Part shown: in pieces, positions 8,303 through 15,462 of the stretch | How positions within the stretch are numbered: position 1 is the first letter of the stretch | Layout: each line of letters opens with the position of its first letter | Assembly (NCBI RefSeq): GCF_019599145.1 | Contig: NZ_CP080647.1 | Location: 7,812,001-7,876,000 of the forward strand | DNA: 64,000 nucleotides | From: Streptomyces akebiae | GTDB taxonomy: Bacteria > Actinomycetota > Actinomycetes > Streptomycetales > Streptomycetaceae | Reading direction: 5' to 3' | The notes under the pieces: model-generated | Told to the model about the DNA's origin: nothing | Databases searched by the model: none | Seen by the model: only the letters and a program-made list of their open reading frames with translations | Position numbers and translations under genes: made by a program

Positions 8303-9814
8303 GTGTCCCTCGCCGACAGTGCCGAAGCCACCGGCACCACAGCGTTCGTCCCCGACCCCCGCCTCACCAACGAAGACCTCGCGCCCGCCGAGAAGCGCAA
8401 CTGGAAGGTCTTCGACCTCTTCGCCCTGTGGATGTCCGACGTCCACAACCTCGGCAACTACACGTTCGCCGCGGGCCTCCTCGTCCTCGGCATGAACGTC
8501 TGGCAGGTGTTCACGTCGCTGCTCGTCGGCTTCGTGATCATCTATGTCGGGATGAACTGGATGGGGAAGATCGGACAGCGCCACGGCGTGCCCTTCCCCG
8601 TGGTCAGCCGCATCAGCTTCGGCATCTGGGGCGCCAACATCCCGGCCATCATCCGGGCCGTGATCGCCATCATGTGGTACGGCATCCAGACCTACCTCGC
8701 GTCCGTCGCCGTCAACATCATGCTGCTGGCCGCCTGGCCGGGCCTGGAGTCCTGGACCCACGACTCCTTCCTCGGCCTGCACCACCTCGGCTGGATCACC
8801 TTCGTCGCCCTCTGGCTCATCCAGGCGGTGATCATCAGCCAGGGCATGGAGTCGGTCCGCAAGTTCCAGGACTTCTGCGGCCCGGCGATCTGGATCGTCA
8901 TGATCGCGCTGGCCGTCTGGATCCTCGCCAAGGCCGGCTGGACCATCTCCCTCACCTCGACCCCGAACCCGGTCTCCGTCGGCGAGCAGTGGCGGCAGTG
9001 GTTCGGCGCGATCGGGCTGGTCCTCGCCACCTACGGCACGCTGATGCTCAACTTCTGCGACTTCTCCCGCTTCGCCCCCGACTACAGGACGGTCAAGCGC
9101 GGAAACTTCTGGGGCCTGCCGATCAACTCGACCGCCTTCGTGGTGGTGTCCGTCATCGTCACCGCGGGCTCCATCGAGGTGTTCGGCAAGGCGATCACCG
9201 ATCCCGCCCACCTCGTCGCGGAGATCGGCAACACCTGGATCCTCGTCCTGGGCGCCCTGACCTTCGCCATCGCCACCATGGGCGTCAACATCGTCGCCAA
9301 CTTCGTCTCGCCGGCGTACGACCTCGCCAACGTCTGGCCGCAGAAGATCACCTTCAAGGTCGGCGGCATGATCAGCACGGTCGCGGCGCTGGTCGTGACC
9401 CCCTGGAACCTCTTCTCCAACCCCACCGTCGTGCAGTACTTCCTCGGCGGCCTGGGCGCCTTCCTCGGCCCGCTGTTCGGTGTGATCATGCTCGACTACT
9501 TCTGGGTCAAGCGTGGCCGCATCGACGTCGACGAACTCTTCAACGCCGAGCCCGGCTCCCGCTACTACTACCGCAACGGCGTCAACCCCAAGGCCCTGTG
9601 GGCGTTCCTGCCGGCCGCCGCGGTCTCGGCGGTGCTCGCCCTGGTGACCACCTTCAGCGAGGTCGCCCCGTACTCCTGGTTCATCGGCACGGCGCTGGCC
9701 GCCGGGCTGTACGCGGTGCTGTGCCGGGACGAGCGGGCCGCGGCGTCGGCCTCCTCCGCGACGGCTTCCCCCGGAACTCCTTCGTCCGCGTCGACGCCCG
9801 CCGTGGAGGGCTGA
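8303..9814 (+). CDS. NCS1 family nucleobase/hydantoin/allantoin:cation symporter
   Basis: A 503-residue inner-membrane transporter with about 12 predicted helices. The N-terminal NEDLAPAEKRNWKVFDLFALWMSDVHN is the classic NCS1 entrance to helix 1, and FPVVSRISFGIWGANIPAIIRA is the conserved loop/helix 3. GTG 8303 follows TGGAGG at a good distance. The C-terminus is Ser/Ala/Thr-rich. The racemase gene starts 2 nt after the stop, so the two are one operon. With the racemase, the likely substrate is a hydantoin, allantoin or related ureide, but the motifs do not fix it. Confidence 0.88.
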   Translation: MSLADSAEATGTTAFVPDPRLTNEDLAPAEKRNWKVFDLFALWMSDVHNLGNYTFAAGLLVLGMNVWQVFTSLLVGFVIIYVGMNWMGKIGQRHGVPFPVVSRISFGIWGANIPAIIRAVIAIMWYGIQTYLASVAVNIMLLAAWPGLESWTHDSFLGLHHLGWITFVALWLIQAVIISQGMESVRKFQDFCGPAIWIVMIALAVWILAKAGWTISLTSTPNPVSVGEQWRQWFGAIGLVLATYGTLMLNFCDFSRFAPDYRTVKRGNFWGLPINSTAFVVVSVIVTAGSIEVFGKAITDPAHLVAEIGNTWILVLGALTFAIATMGVNIVANFVSPAYDLANVWPQKITFKVGGMISTVAALVVTPWNLFSNPTVVQYFLGGLGAFLGPLFGVIMLDYFWVKRGRIDVDELFNAEPGSRYYYRNGVNPKALWAFLPAAAVSAVLALVTTFSEVAPYSWFIGTALAAGLYAVLCRDERAAASASSATASPGTPSSASTPAVEG

Positions 9815-9816
9815 GC

Positions 9817-10536
9817 GTGCGCATCGTCGTCACGAACTGCAACACGACGCAGGGAATGACCGAGGAGATCGTGCGAGGTGCCCGGGCCGCCGCAGGCCCG
9901 GGCACCTCCGTGACCGGACTGACCCCCGCCTGGGGGCCCGAGTCCGCGGAGGGCTGGCTCGACAGCTACCTCTCCGCCGCCGCCGTCCTCGACGCCCTGC
10001 GGACCTACCAGGAGCCGTGCGACGCCGTCGTCATGGCCGGCTTCGGGGAGCACGGGCGCGAGGGCGCGCGTGAACTGCTCGACGTCCCCGTCGTCGACAT
10101 CACCGAGGCCGCCGCCCACCTCGCCTGCCTGCTCGGACGGCGCTACGGGGTGGTGACCACCCTGGACCGCACCTGCGGGCAGATCGAGGACAGCCTGGAC
10201 ACCGCCGGTGTGGGCCGCAACTGCGCCGCGATCGTCGGCACCGGGCTCGGCGTCCTCGACCTCGCCGACACCGACCGCACCACCCGCGCCTTCCTCGCGG
10301 CCGGGCAGCGCGCCCGCGACGCCGGGGCCGAGGTGCTGGTCCTGGGGTGCGCCGGGATGACCGGGCTGCAGCGGACGGTGGGGGAGAAGCTGGGGGTGCC
10401 GGTCGTCGACGGGGTGGGGGCGGCCGTGAAACTCGCCGAGTCGCTGGTGACGCTGGGGCTGACCACCAGCCGGGCGGGGGGCTACGCGAAGCCGTTGCCG
10501 AAGAGCCGGATCTGGGGGAACGGGACGGGGCGGTAG
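9817..10536 (+). CDS. Asp/Glu/hydantoin racemase family protein
   Basis: A 239-residue member of the cofactor-independent Asp/Glu/hydantoin racemase superfamily. The two-cysteine acid/base arrangement is partly visible: LVLGCAGMTG carries the second catalytic cysteine. The first position reads VVMAGFGEHG, without the usual cysteine, which may mean altered chemistry. RIVVTNCNT at the N-terminus corresponds to the substrate-binding RILVINPNT of hydantoin racemases. GTG 9817 sits behind GGAGGG at the end of the symporter gene, so translation is probably coupled. A racemase beside a symporter points to uptake and stereo-inversion of a hydantoin or allantoin-type compound. Confidence 0.75.
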   Translation: MRIVVTNCNTTQGMTEEIVRGARAAAGPGTSVTGLTPAWGPESAEGWLDSYLSAAAVLDALRTYQEPCDAVVMAGFGEHGREGARELLDVPVVDITEAAAHLACLLGRRYGVVTTLDRTCGQIEDSLDTAGVGRNCAAIVGTGLGVLDLADTDRTTRAFLAAGQRARDAGAEVLVLGCAGMTGLQRTVGEKLGVPVVDGVGAAVKLAESLVTLGLTTSRAGGYAKPLPKSRIWGNGTGR

Positions 10537-10550
10537 GGGGCGCGCACGTC

Positions 10551-10649
10551 ACGGGACCATTGCCTCGCGGGGGCACTGCCCTTGCGGGCCACCGTCCTCG
10601 CGGGGCCACGGCCCTTACGGGGTCACAGCCTTACGGGACCACCGCCGTC
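10551..10649. repeat. 16-17 bp degenerate tandem repeat at a convergent junction
   Basis: Six units (starting at about 10551, 10567, 10584, 10600, 10617 and 10633) share the pattern RCGGGGCCACNGCCCTY. They fill the gap between the racemase gene (+) and the RidA gene (-) and run into the last codons of the RidA gene. Confidence 0.7.
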
Positions 10650-11029
10650 GCCGTGATCTCCACCAACTGTCCCGTGTAGCCGAGGCAGGCCACACCGAGG
10701 AGGGTCGAGGAGTGGGGGCCGATGCTCAGGCCGGACGCCTCGACGACGTCCCAGACGGCGGACAGGACAGCCGGCTCGCTGCTCACGACGTACACGTCGG
10801 TGTAGGCGACGTGCTCGAAGTCGCTTCCCACCGCCCGTAGTTGCTCGCCGAGGTTGGCCAGCACCTGCTGGGCCTGCCGCACCGGATCGCCCTCCCCGAC
10901 CAGTTTCCCGTCGGCGTCCAGCGGGACGGAACCGGCGAGGAAGGCGAGCTTCGTCCCGGCCTCGACGACGGACGCGTGCGCGTAGACGGGCGGTGTGAAG
11001 AGGCTGGGGACCGTGGTGCGCCGGATCAT
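10631..11029 (-). CDS. RidA family protein (reactive imine/enamine deaminase-like)
   Basis: A 132-residue YjgF/YER057c/UK114-family protein. RidA hydrolyses reactive 2-aminoacrylate-type enamines made by PLP enzymes; other subfamilies act in catabolic pathways. Visible features are the VVEAGTKLAFLAGSVPLDADGKLVGEGD strand pattern, QAQQVLANLGEQLRAVG, and a C-terminal GQLVEITATAVV, where archetypal RidA carries a catalytic arginine (VEIEAVA). No conserved Arg is seen in the SSEP loop, so activity should not be assumed. ATG 11029 follows CGGGAGCAGTC. The 3' end lies inside a tandem repeat. Confidence 0.8.
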   Translation of the reverse strand: MIRRTTVPSLFTPPVYAHASVVEAGTKLAFLAGSVPLDADGKLVGEGDPVRQAQQVLANLGEQLRAVGSDFEHVAYTDVYVVSSEPAVLSAVWDVVEASGLSIGPHSSTLLGVACLGYTGQLVEITATAVVP

Positions 11030-11146
11030 GACTGCTCCCGATGGACGACTTGGGGAACTGGGTGAGGACAACCTGTCGATCATGCGCGCCCCGCTCTCGC
11101 TCCGCATCCGAATTCCGGCGGGGGGAGGGGAGGGGCGAGCGGCCAG

Positions 11147-11894
11147 TCAGTCGTCCGAGGTCACGACGGTGGGCCGGCCTGCGAGGATGCCGCCGTCGAG
11201 AACGAATTCGCGGCCCGTCGAGAACGTGGCGTCGGCGATGACGAAGAGCACCATGCGTGCGACCTCCTCGGGTTCCCCGAAGCGGGGGAGGGCTGCCCGG
11301 CGGTGTAGGCGTCGCCGAAGCCGGCCGTCATCGGAGTGCGGATGGCGCCGGGGTGGACGGAGCAGACCCGGACTCCGTCGGGGCCAGTTCCAGCGCCGCC
11401 GTCTTCGTCAGCCCGCGCAGACCCCATTTGCTCGCCGCGTACGAGCCGATACCCGCGTACGAGGTCAGGCCGGCGAGGGAGGAGATGTTCACGATCACTC
11501 CGCCCCCGGCCCGGCGCAGCGAGGGCGCCCCCGCGTGCATGCCCAGGCACGGGCCCTGCGGATTGACGTCGAGGACACGGCGGAACGAGGCGAGGGACTG
11601 CTGCTCCATCGAGCCCCACTCGGCGATCCCCGCGTTGTTCACCAGCACCGAGACGGGACCCAGGTCCCGTTCCACCTCGGCCACCGCCCGCTGCCGGCCC
11701 TCCTCGTGCGTGACGTCCAGGCGCTGGTGGCGGGACCGCCCGCCGACATCCGCCGCCAGTTCCGCTCCCTCGGCGTCCCGGACGTCGGCGACCACCACAT
11801 CGGCCCCCTCCGCCGCGAGGAGACGCGCCACGGCGGACCCGATCGCTCCCGCGCCGCCGGTGACGATCGCCACCCGCTCGTCCAGACGTCCCAT
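11147..11894 (-). pseudogene. Short-chain dehydrogenase/reductase disrupted by two 1-nt frameshifts
   Basis: The gene starts well (ATG 11894, GGGAG ribosome binding site) with TGGAGAIGS for NAD(P), then NNAG, and YAASKWG carrying the catalytic Tyr and Lys. After ALELAP the frame is lost. Removing one shift at about 11375-11381 restores GVRVCSVHPGAIRTPM. A second shift at about 11290-11297 restores LPRFGEPEEVARMVLFV and the normal end ILAGRPTVVTSDD, with stop at 11147. Both shifts are explained by one missing C in a C-run (CCCC, CCC). The gene is therefore either a recent pseudogene or two homopolymer sequencing errors. Repaired, it would be about 250 residues, normal for a classical SDR. Confidence 0.85.
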
Positions 11895-11965
11895 CACGAT
11901 CTCCCGCTCCTGAAAAGCGGCGTCATCGGCGCGCCGTCCCCAGCATCGACCGCGCCACGGCCGAC

Positions 11966-11981
11966 CGCGGTTCGAACCGCG
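11966..11981. promoter_or_regulatory. 16-bp perfect palindrome in a divergent promoter region
   Basis: CGCGGTTCGAACCGCG lies midway between the divergent SDR gene and the conserved-unknown gene at 12066. Its symmetry and place suggest a dimeric regulator's operator, but no adjacent regulator gene is present. Confidence 0.4.
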
Positions 11982-12065
11982 ATGATTCCGCCCGTATTCC
12001 GTGCCGAACAGCTCTGCGAAATAATCCTTCGAAAAGAGAGAACCTCCGCTGTTAACGTCTTCCAC

Positions 12066-12797
12066 GTGGCGAAACTCAATCAGATCATCGCAGTGGAGAA
12101 GGGCGTCAAGGCCAAGTCCCAGCAGGACCTGACGGCCGCTCATCACGGGCTGCAGAAGCCGGCGTTGCTGGCCGGTATCGCGCGTACCTATCAGCCGAAG
12201 GACGAGGAGGGCGAGCAGTTGCCGCCCGAATCGACCCGGGTGCAGGTGCGGGCGGAGGACGTGTTGCGCGAGACAGCGGGAGTTCTCACGCGACTGTTCG
12301 ACGTGACCGCCACCAAGGACTGGGCCAACTGCACCGCACGGGCGGACGTGAAGGTCGAGGGCCGGGTGCTCGTCGCCGACGTGCCCGTGGCCTATCTGCT
12401 CTTCCTGGAGAAGCAGCTCGGGGAGATCAACACGCTGGTGCGCAAGCTGCCCGTCCTCGACGCCTCCGAGGCGTGGGCGCAGGACCCTTCCACCGACGCC
12501 TGGAAGACCGAGGCCGTGCGGACGGTGCGGACGAAGAAGGTGCCGCGCAACCATGTGAAGGCCGAGGCGACCGAGAAGCACCCCGCCCAGGTGGAGGTGT
12601 ACTACGAGGACATTCCGGTCGGCTACTGGACGACCGTGAAGTTCTCCGGAGCCCTGCCCGCCCGGCGCGTGAACGAGATCCTCGACCGCGTCGAGAAGTT
12701 GCAGCAGGCCGTGAAGTTCGCGCGGGAGGAAGCGAACGGCGTGGACGTCGTCGACCAGCGGGTCGGTGACGCCGTATTCGGCTACCTGTTCGGATAG
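12066..12797 (+). CDS. Conserved actinobacterial/phage-type protein of unknown function upstream of a Y RNA-like gene
   Basis: A 243-residue soluble protein that I recognise only as a conserved hypothetical, possibly a DUF7873-type family. It begins VAKLNQIIAVEKGVKAKSQQ, has a long central alpha/beta region (RVQVRAEDVLRETAGVLTRLFDVTATKDW; VPVAYLLFLEKQLGEINTLVRKLP), and ends GDAVFGYLFG. A basic stretch (VRTVRTKKVPRNHVKAEA) could contact nucleic acid, but I see no catalytic or metal-binding motif. GTG 12066 has no good ribosome binding site, so it may be leaderless. It is followed by a hairpin (12818-12845) and then by the YrlA-like RNA on the same strand. A functional link to that RNA is inference from adjacency only. 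Confidence 0.6.
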   Translation: MAKLNQIIAVEKGVKAKSQQDLTAAHHGLQKPALLAGIARTYQPKDEEGEQLPPESTRVQVRAEDVLRETAGVLTRLFDVTATKDWANCTARADVKVEGRVLVADVPVAYLLFLEKQLGEINTLVRKLPVLDASEAWAQDPSTDAWKTEAVRTVRTKKVPRNHVKAEATEKHPAQVEVYYEDIPVGYWTTVKFSGALPARRVNEILDRVEKLQQAVKFAREEANGVDVVDQRVGDAVFGYLFG

Positions 12798-12817
12798 TTC
12801 GGGTAGCCTCATGAACT

Positions 12818-12845
12818 CCCCGGTCGGCCTGTGAGCCGGGCGGGG
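12818..12845 (+). terminator. Hairpin after the conserved-unknown gene
   Basis: An 11-nt arm (12818-12828) and its partner (12835-12845) pair at 10 of 11 positions around a 6-nt loop, 21 bp after the stop codon. It probably ends or attenuates the mRNA, so the downstream RNA may be transcribed separately or processed from read-through. Confidence 0.5.
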
Positions 12846-12962
12846 TGCGCGAGGAGCGCAAGCTGAAGCTGAGGCTTGTCGTGACGGAGCGGTCCGTACC
12901 CGCCGAAGAATTCAGGGACGGGCCGTGATCAATCTCAGACTATTGCTCCAGACTCAGTATTC

Positions 12963-13120
12963 GCCGCCGATCGCCGCAACGACCGGACTCAGGCCCCGGA
13001 CGTCGAAATGCTGGTTCAAGTCCAGCCCGCGCAGCTCGATGCGTGGTGGTCCAAAGGCAGGACGCGGCGACATGATGACTGACCTGGGTTCTCAACCGTG
13101 CGGCGTGCCCATGGGGCGGC
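12963..13120 (+). ncRNA. yrlA: YrlA-like bacterial Y RNA: circularly permuted tRNA mimic
   Basis: Reading 5' to 3', the sequence forms every tRNA arm in permuted order. T-arm: 13010-13026, 5-bp stem GCTGG/CCAGC, loop TTCAAGT (TTCRANY consensus). Acceptor-equivalent: 13027-13046, 7 bp with one G-U pair, closed by loop GCTCGA. Two-nt linker TG at 13047-13048. D-arm: 13049-13063, GTCC/GGAC, loop AAAGGCA with the G18G19 equivalent. One nucleotide (G13064), then 13065-13069 CGGCG pairs with 13001-13005 CGTCG as the anticodon-stem equivalent, with a 4-nt variable loop AAAT. Instead of an anticodon loop the helix opens outward into 7-bp stems 12987-12993/13083-13089 and 12972-12978/13099-13105, and 6 bp at 12963-12968/13115-13120. 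This is the known architecture of YrlA, which binds the Ro protein Rsr. No Ro gene is in this window, and the transcript ends are unknown. Confidence 0.75.
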
Positions 13121-13126
13121 ATATCA

Positions 13127-13157
13127 GGGCCCGGGGGCCGGCTACGTCCCCGGGTCC
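13127..13157 (+). terminator. Terminator after the YrlA-like RNA
   Basis: A 10-bp stem (13127-13136 with 13148-13157, one G-U pair) and an 11-nt loop are followed by ACCTTTATT. It starts 7 nt after the last helix of the YrlA-like RNA and fits its intrinsic terminator. Confidence 0.6.
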
Positions 13158-13335
13158 ACCTTTATTGCGTTCATAAAGAACATGGCCTCTGCAGAGATCG
13201 TCACATCGCGTTAATACGAGCGCCCCATATCCTCCAGGTCCGCGCCCTACGGTGGAACACACACGCACACCACCAACGCCCCGGCCACCGTCGCCCGAAG
13301 GCACACCCCCGCCCTCACCCGACGACAGGAGCCCC

Positions 13336-15297
13336 GTGTCCCGCCGCGCCGTCCTCGCCCTGCCGCCCTGGCTTGCCCATGCTCTGCGTGCGCAGAGGGG
13401 GCCGGTGCCCTGGAACGCGGTGCTGCGGGGCGCCTTGGCCGGCGGACCGTTGCTCCTGGTCGCCGTGGTGTCGGGGCACCCCTCCGTCGGGGTCGTCGCC
13501 GCACTCGGCGCCATGCTCGCCGGAATCAACGACCGGCCCGGCAGCAGGCGCGTCGCCGTGCAGCGTCTCGGGGTGCCCGCGCTCGCCGGAGCCGTGGGGC
13601 TGCTCGTCGGGACGTACGCCGGACAGTACGCCGGAGCCGTCGTCCTCACCCTGCTGCTCACCGCGCTCGGGCTGCTCGCCGGCGCGATGAGCGCGGTCGG
13701 GCCCGTCGCCTCCGGAGCGGGCACCCAGCTGCTGGTCGCCGCCGCCATCGGCGCAGGAATGCCGCTGCCCGAACCAGGATGGCAACGGGCGCTCGCCTAC
13801 CTCGCCGGCGCCGGATGGCTGCTCGCGCTGCGCCTCGCCCTGCCCACCCCCGCGATCCTCACCGCCGGCGACTACCGCTTCGACGGCGAACGGGACGCCG
13901 TCGCCGCCGTGTACGACGCGATCGCCGGCCTGCTGGACGCCGTGGGCACCCCGGACGCGATCGCCCGACGGGCCGCGCTGACCGCCGCCCTCGACCACGC
14001 CCAGGACGCGCTCGCCGGGCCCCGGCTGCGGCGGTACGCCAGTTCGTCGTCCGAGCGGCGACTGCACGCCCAGTACGCCGCCGCACTACCGCTCGCCGAG
14101 GCGGCGACCGCGCTGGCCTGGGCCGGGGACGCCGTCGTCGGCCGGGCCTCCGAAGGGCCCCGGCGCCTCGCCGACGCCGTGCGCGGCAACACCGCCACCG
14201 GGCCGCTGCCCGCTCCCTCCCGCTCCGCGCCCGCGCTGCGCGCCCTCGACGACGCGCTCCTGCGCGCCGCCGAGGCCTTCGACCGGGGCGGCGACGCACA
14301 CGACCTGCACACCCGCCGCCGTACCCTCGGATCGCTCGTACGGCTCGGTCTCGGCTCCGGCGGGCGCGAGTACGGGCTGCGGGTCGCCCTGTCCTTCGGC
14401 GCCGCCGCGGCCGTGGCACAGGCGCTGCACCACCACCACTGGTACTGGCTGCCCGCCACCGCCGTCTTCCTGGTCAAGCCCGACCTCGGGCCGCTCGTAT
14501 CCCGAGTGCTGTGCCGGGCGGCCGGGACTGTGCTCGGCGCCGTCCTCTTCGCCGCCTTCGCCGCCGTACTGCCCCGGCCGGAGGGGCTCATCGCCCTGGT
14601 CGCGGTGAGCGGGGCGCTGATCCCCGTCGCCACACGGCACTTCGCCGCCCAGACCGCCGTCGTCACCGTCCTCGTCCTCGCCCTCGTCATGGTCGGTGGA
14701 GACCCCCAGGCCTCCTGGAGCCGTATCGCCGAGACACTGCTGGCCTGCGCCATCGTCCTGCTCGTCGGTCACCTGCCGATGCCCAAGGGGCAGCGCGGCG
14801 GGGGCGTACGCGCCCGGCTCACCGAAGCGTGCACGGCGGCGCACGCCTACCTGGCCCACGTCCTGAACGAGTCGCGCGCGCCCGGCGGGTCCGCGCAGAC
14901 CGGGGTGTCCACGCCCAACGGCGTGACCGTATCCGTCGGGGCCGCCCTGCCGGGGGAGGCCGACGACAGGGCCGCCCGCTGGACCCTGCGGCGCGAGGCC
15001 TACCGCTCGCTCGCCCGGGCCCGCGCCGCGATCGCCCTCTCCGGGGCCGAACTGCCCGCACTGGCCCGGCACACCGAGGGCACCGACGAGATCGCCGCCG
15101 TTCTCGAACGGCTGGTCGACACCACCACCGCCTGCGCCGTGCACCTCGACGACACCGGGCGGCTCGGGCGCCACCACACCGAGCGGCTCACCGCGCTCCT
15201 CGACGAACTCGCACGCCACCGGAGGCACGCCGACATCAGCCTCCCCGACGCACCGGACGTGGCCGACGTACTGCCGAGGCAAGGCCTCAGCGCCTGA
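13336..15297 (+). CDS. FUSC family (fusaric acid resistance/aromatic-acid exporter-like) membrane protein
   Basis: A 653-residue inner-membrane protein with two hydrophobic blocks (about residues 20-180 and 345-480), each with several helices, separated by a cytosolic helical domain and followed by a soluble tail. This duplicated layout is that of FUSC/YccS/AaeB-type proteins. The second block has the family's HHHHWYWLPATAVFLVKPDLG entrance. The exported compound is unknown. GTG 13336 follows CAGGAGCCCC; an upstream in-frame extension from 13252 is proline-rich and lacks a ribosome binding site. The 3' end carries a 13-bp tandem repeat that includes the stop codon. Confidence 0.8.
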   Translation: MSRRAVLALPPWLAHALRAQRGPVPWNAVLRGALAGGPLLLVAVVSGHPSVGVVAALGAMLAGINDRPGSRRVAVQRLGVPALAGAVGLLVGTYAGQYAGAVVLTLLLTALGLLAGAMSAVGPVASGAGTQLLVAAAIGAGMPLPEPGWQRALAYLAGAGWLLALRLALPTPAILTAGDYRFDGERDAVAAVYDAIAGLLDAVGTPDAIARRAALTAALDHAQDALAGPRLRRYASSSSERRLHAQYAAALPLAEAATALAWAGDAVVGRASEGPRRLADAVRGNTATGPLPAPSRSAPALRALDDALLRAAEAFDRGGDAHDLHTRRRTLGSLVRLGLGSGGREYGLRVALSFGAAAAVAQALHHHHWYWLPATAVFLVKPDLGPLVSRVLCRAAGTVLGAVLFAAFAAVLPRPEGLIALVAVSGALIPVATRHFAAQTAVVTVLVLALVMVGGDPQASWSRIAETLLACAIVLLVGHLPMPKGQRGGGVRARLTEACTAAHAYLAHVLNESRAPGGSAQTGVSTPNGVTVSVGAALPGEADDRAARWTLRREAYRSLARARAAIALSGAELPALARHTEGTDEIAAVLERLVDTTTACAVHLDDTGRLGRHHTERLTALLDELARHRRHADISLPDAPDVADVLPRQGLSA

Positions 15298-15329
15298 GCC
15301 GCGCGCCTGAGCCGCGCGCCTGAGCCCGC
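15290..15329. repeat. 13-bp tandem repeat at the FUSC stop codon
   Basis: Three copies of GCGCCTGAGCCGC (15290-15302, 15303-15315, 15316-15329, the last with one extra C). The first copy supplies the TGA stop codon. The following gap to 15462 holds no other recognised element. Confidence 0.75.
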
Positions 15330-15462
15330 GCCCGGTAGCACCGCGCAAGCCGGCGCGCCCGCCCGGTGGGGCGCGCCGGACGCGGCCGGATCCCAACCTC
15401 CTCCCCCCGGATGCGCCCGTTCCGCCCCCCTCCCGAGCGCGCCACGGCCGTACCGTAACGAC

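Noticed and set aside
7480..10536. Continuous 1018-codon frame spanning regulator, symporter and racemase
   Set aside because: It is antisense to the regulator and out of frame with the symporter; only its last 240 codons (the racemase) have protein-like composition and a ribosome binding site.
13001..13069. An ordinary tRNA gene at the T-arm/D-arm sequences
   Set aside because: The arms are in permuted order and there is no anticodon loop; the anticodon-stem strands lead outward into long helices. The Y RNA reading explains all of it.
12940..13122. Small minus-strand ORF across the YrlA-like RNA
   Set aside because: No ribosome binding site, biased composition, and it is fully overlapped by the structured RNA on the other strand.
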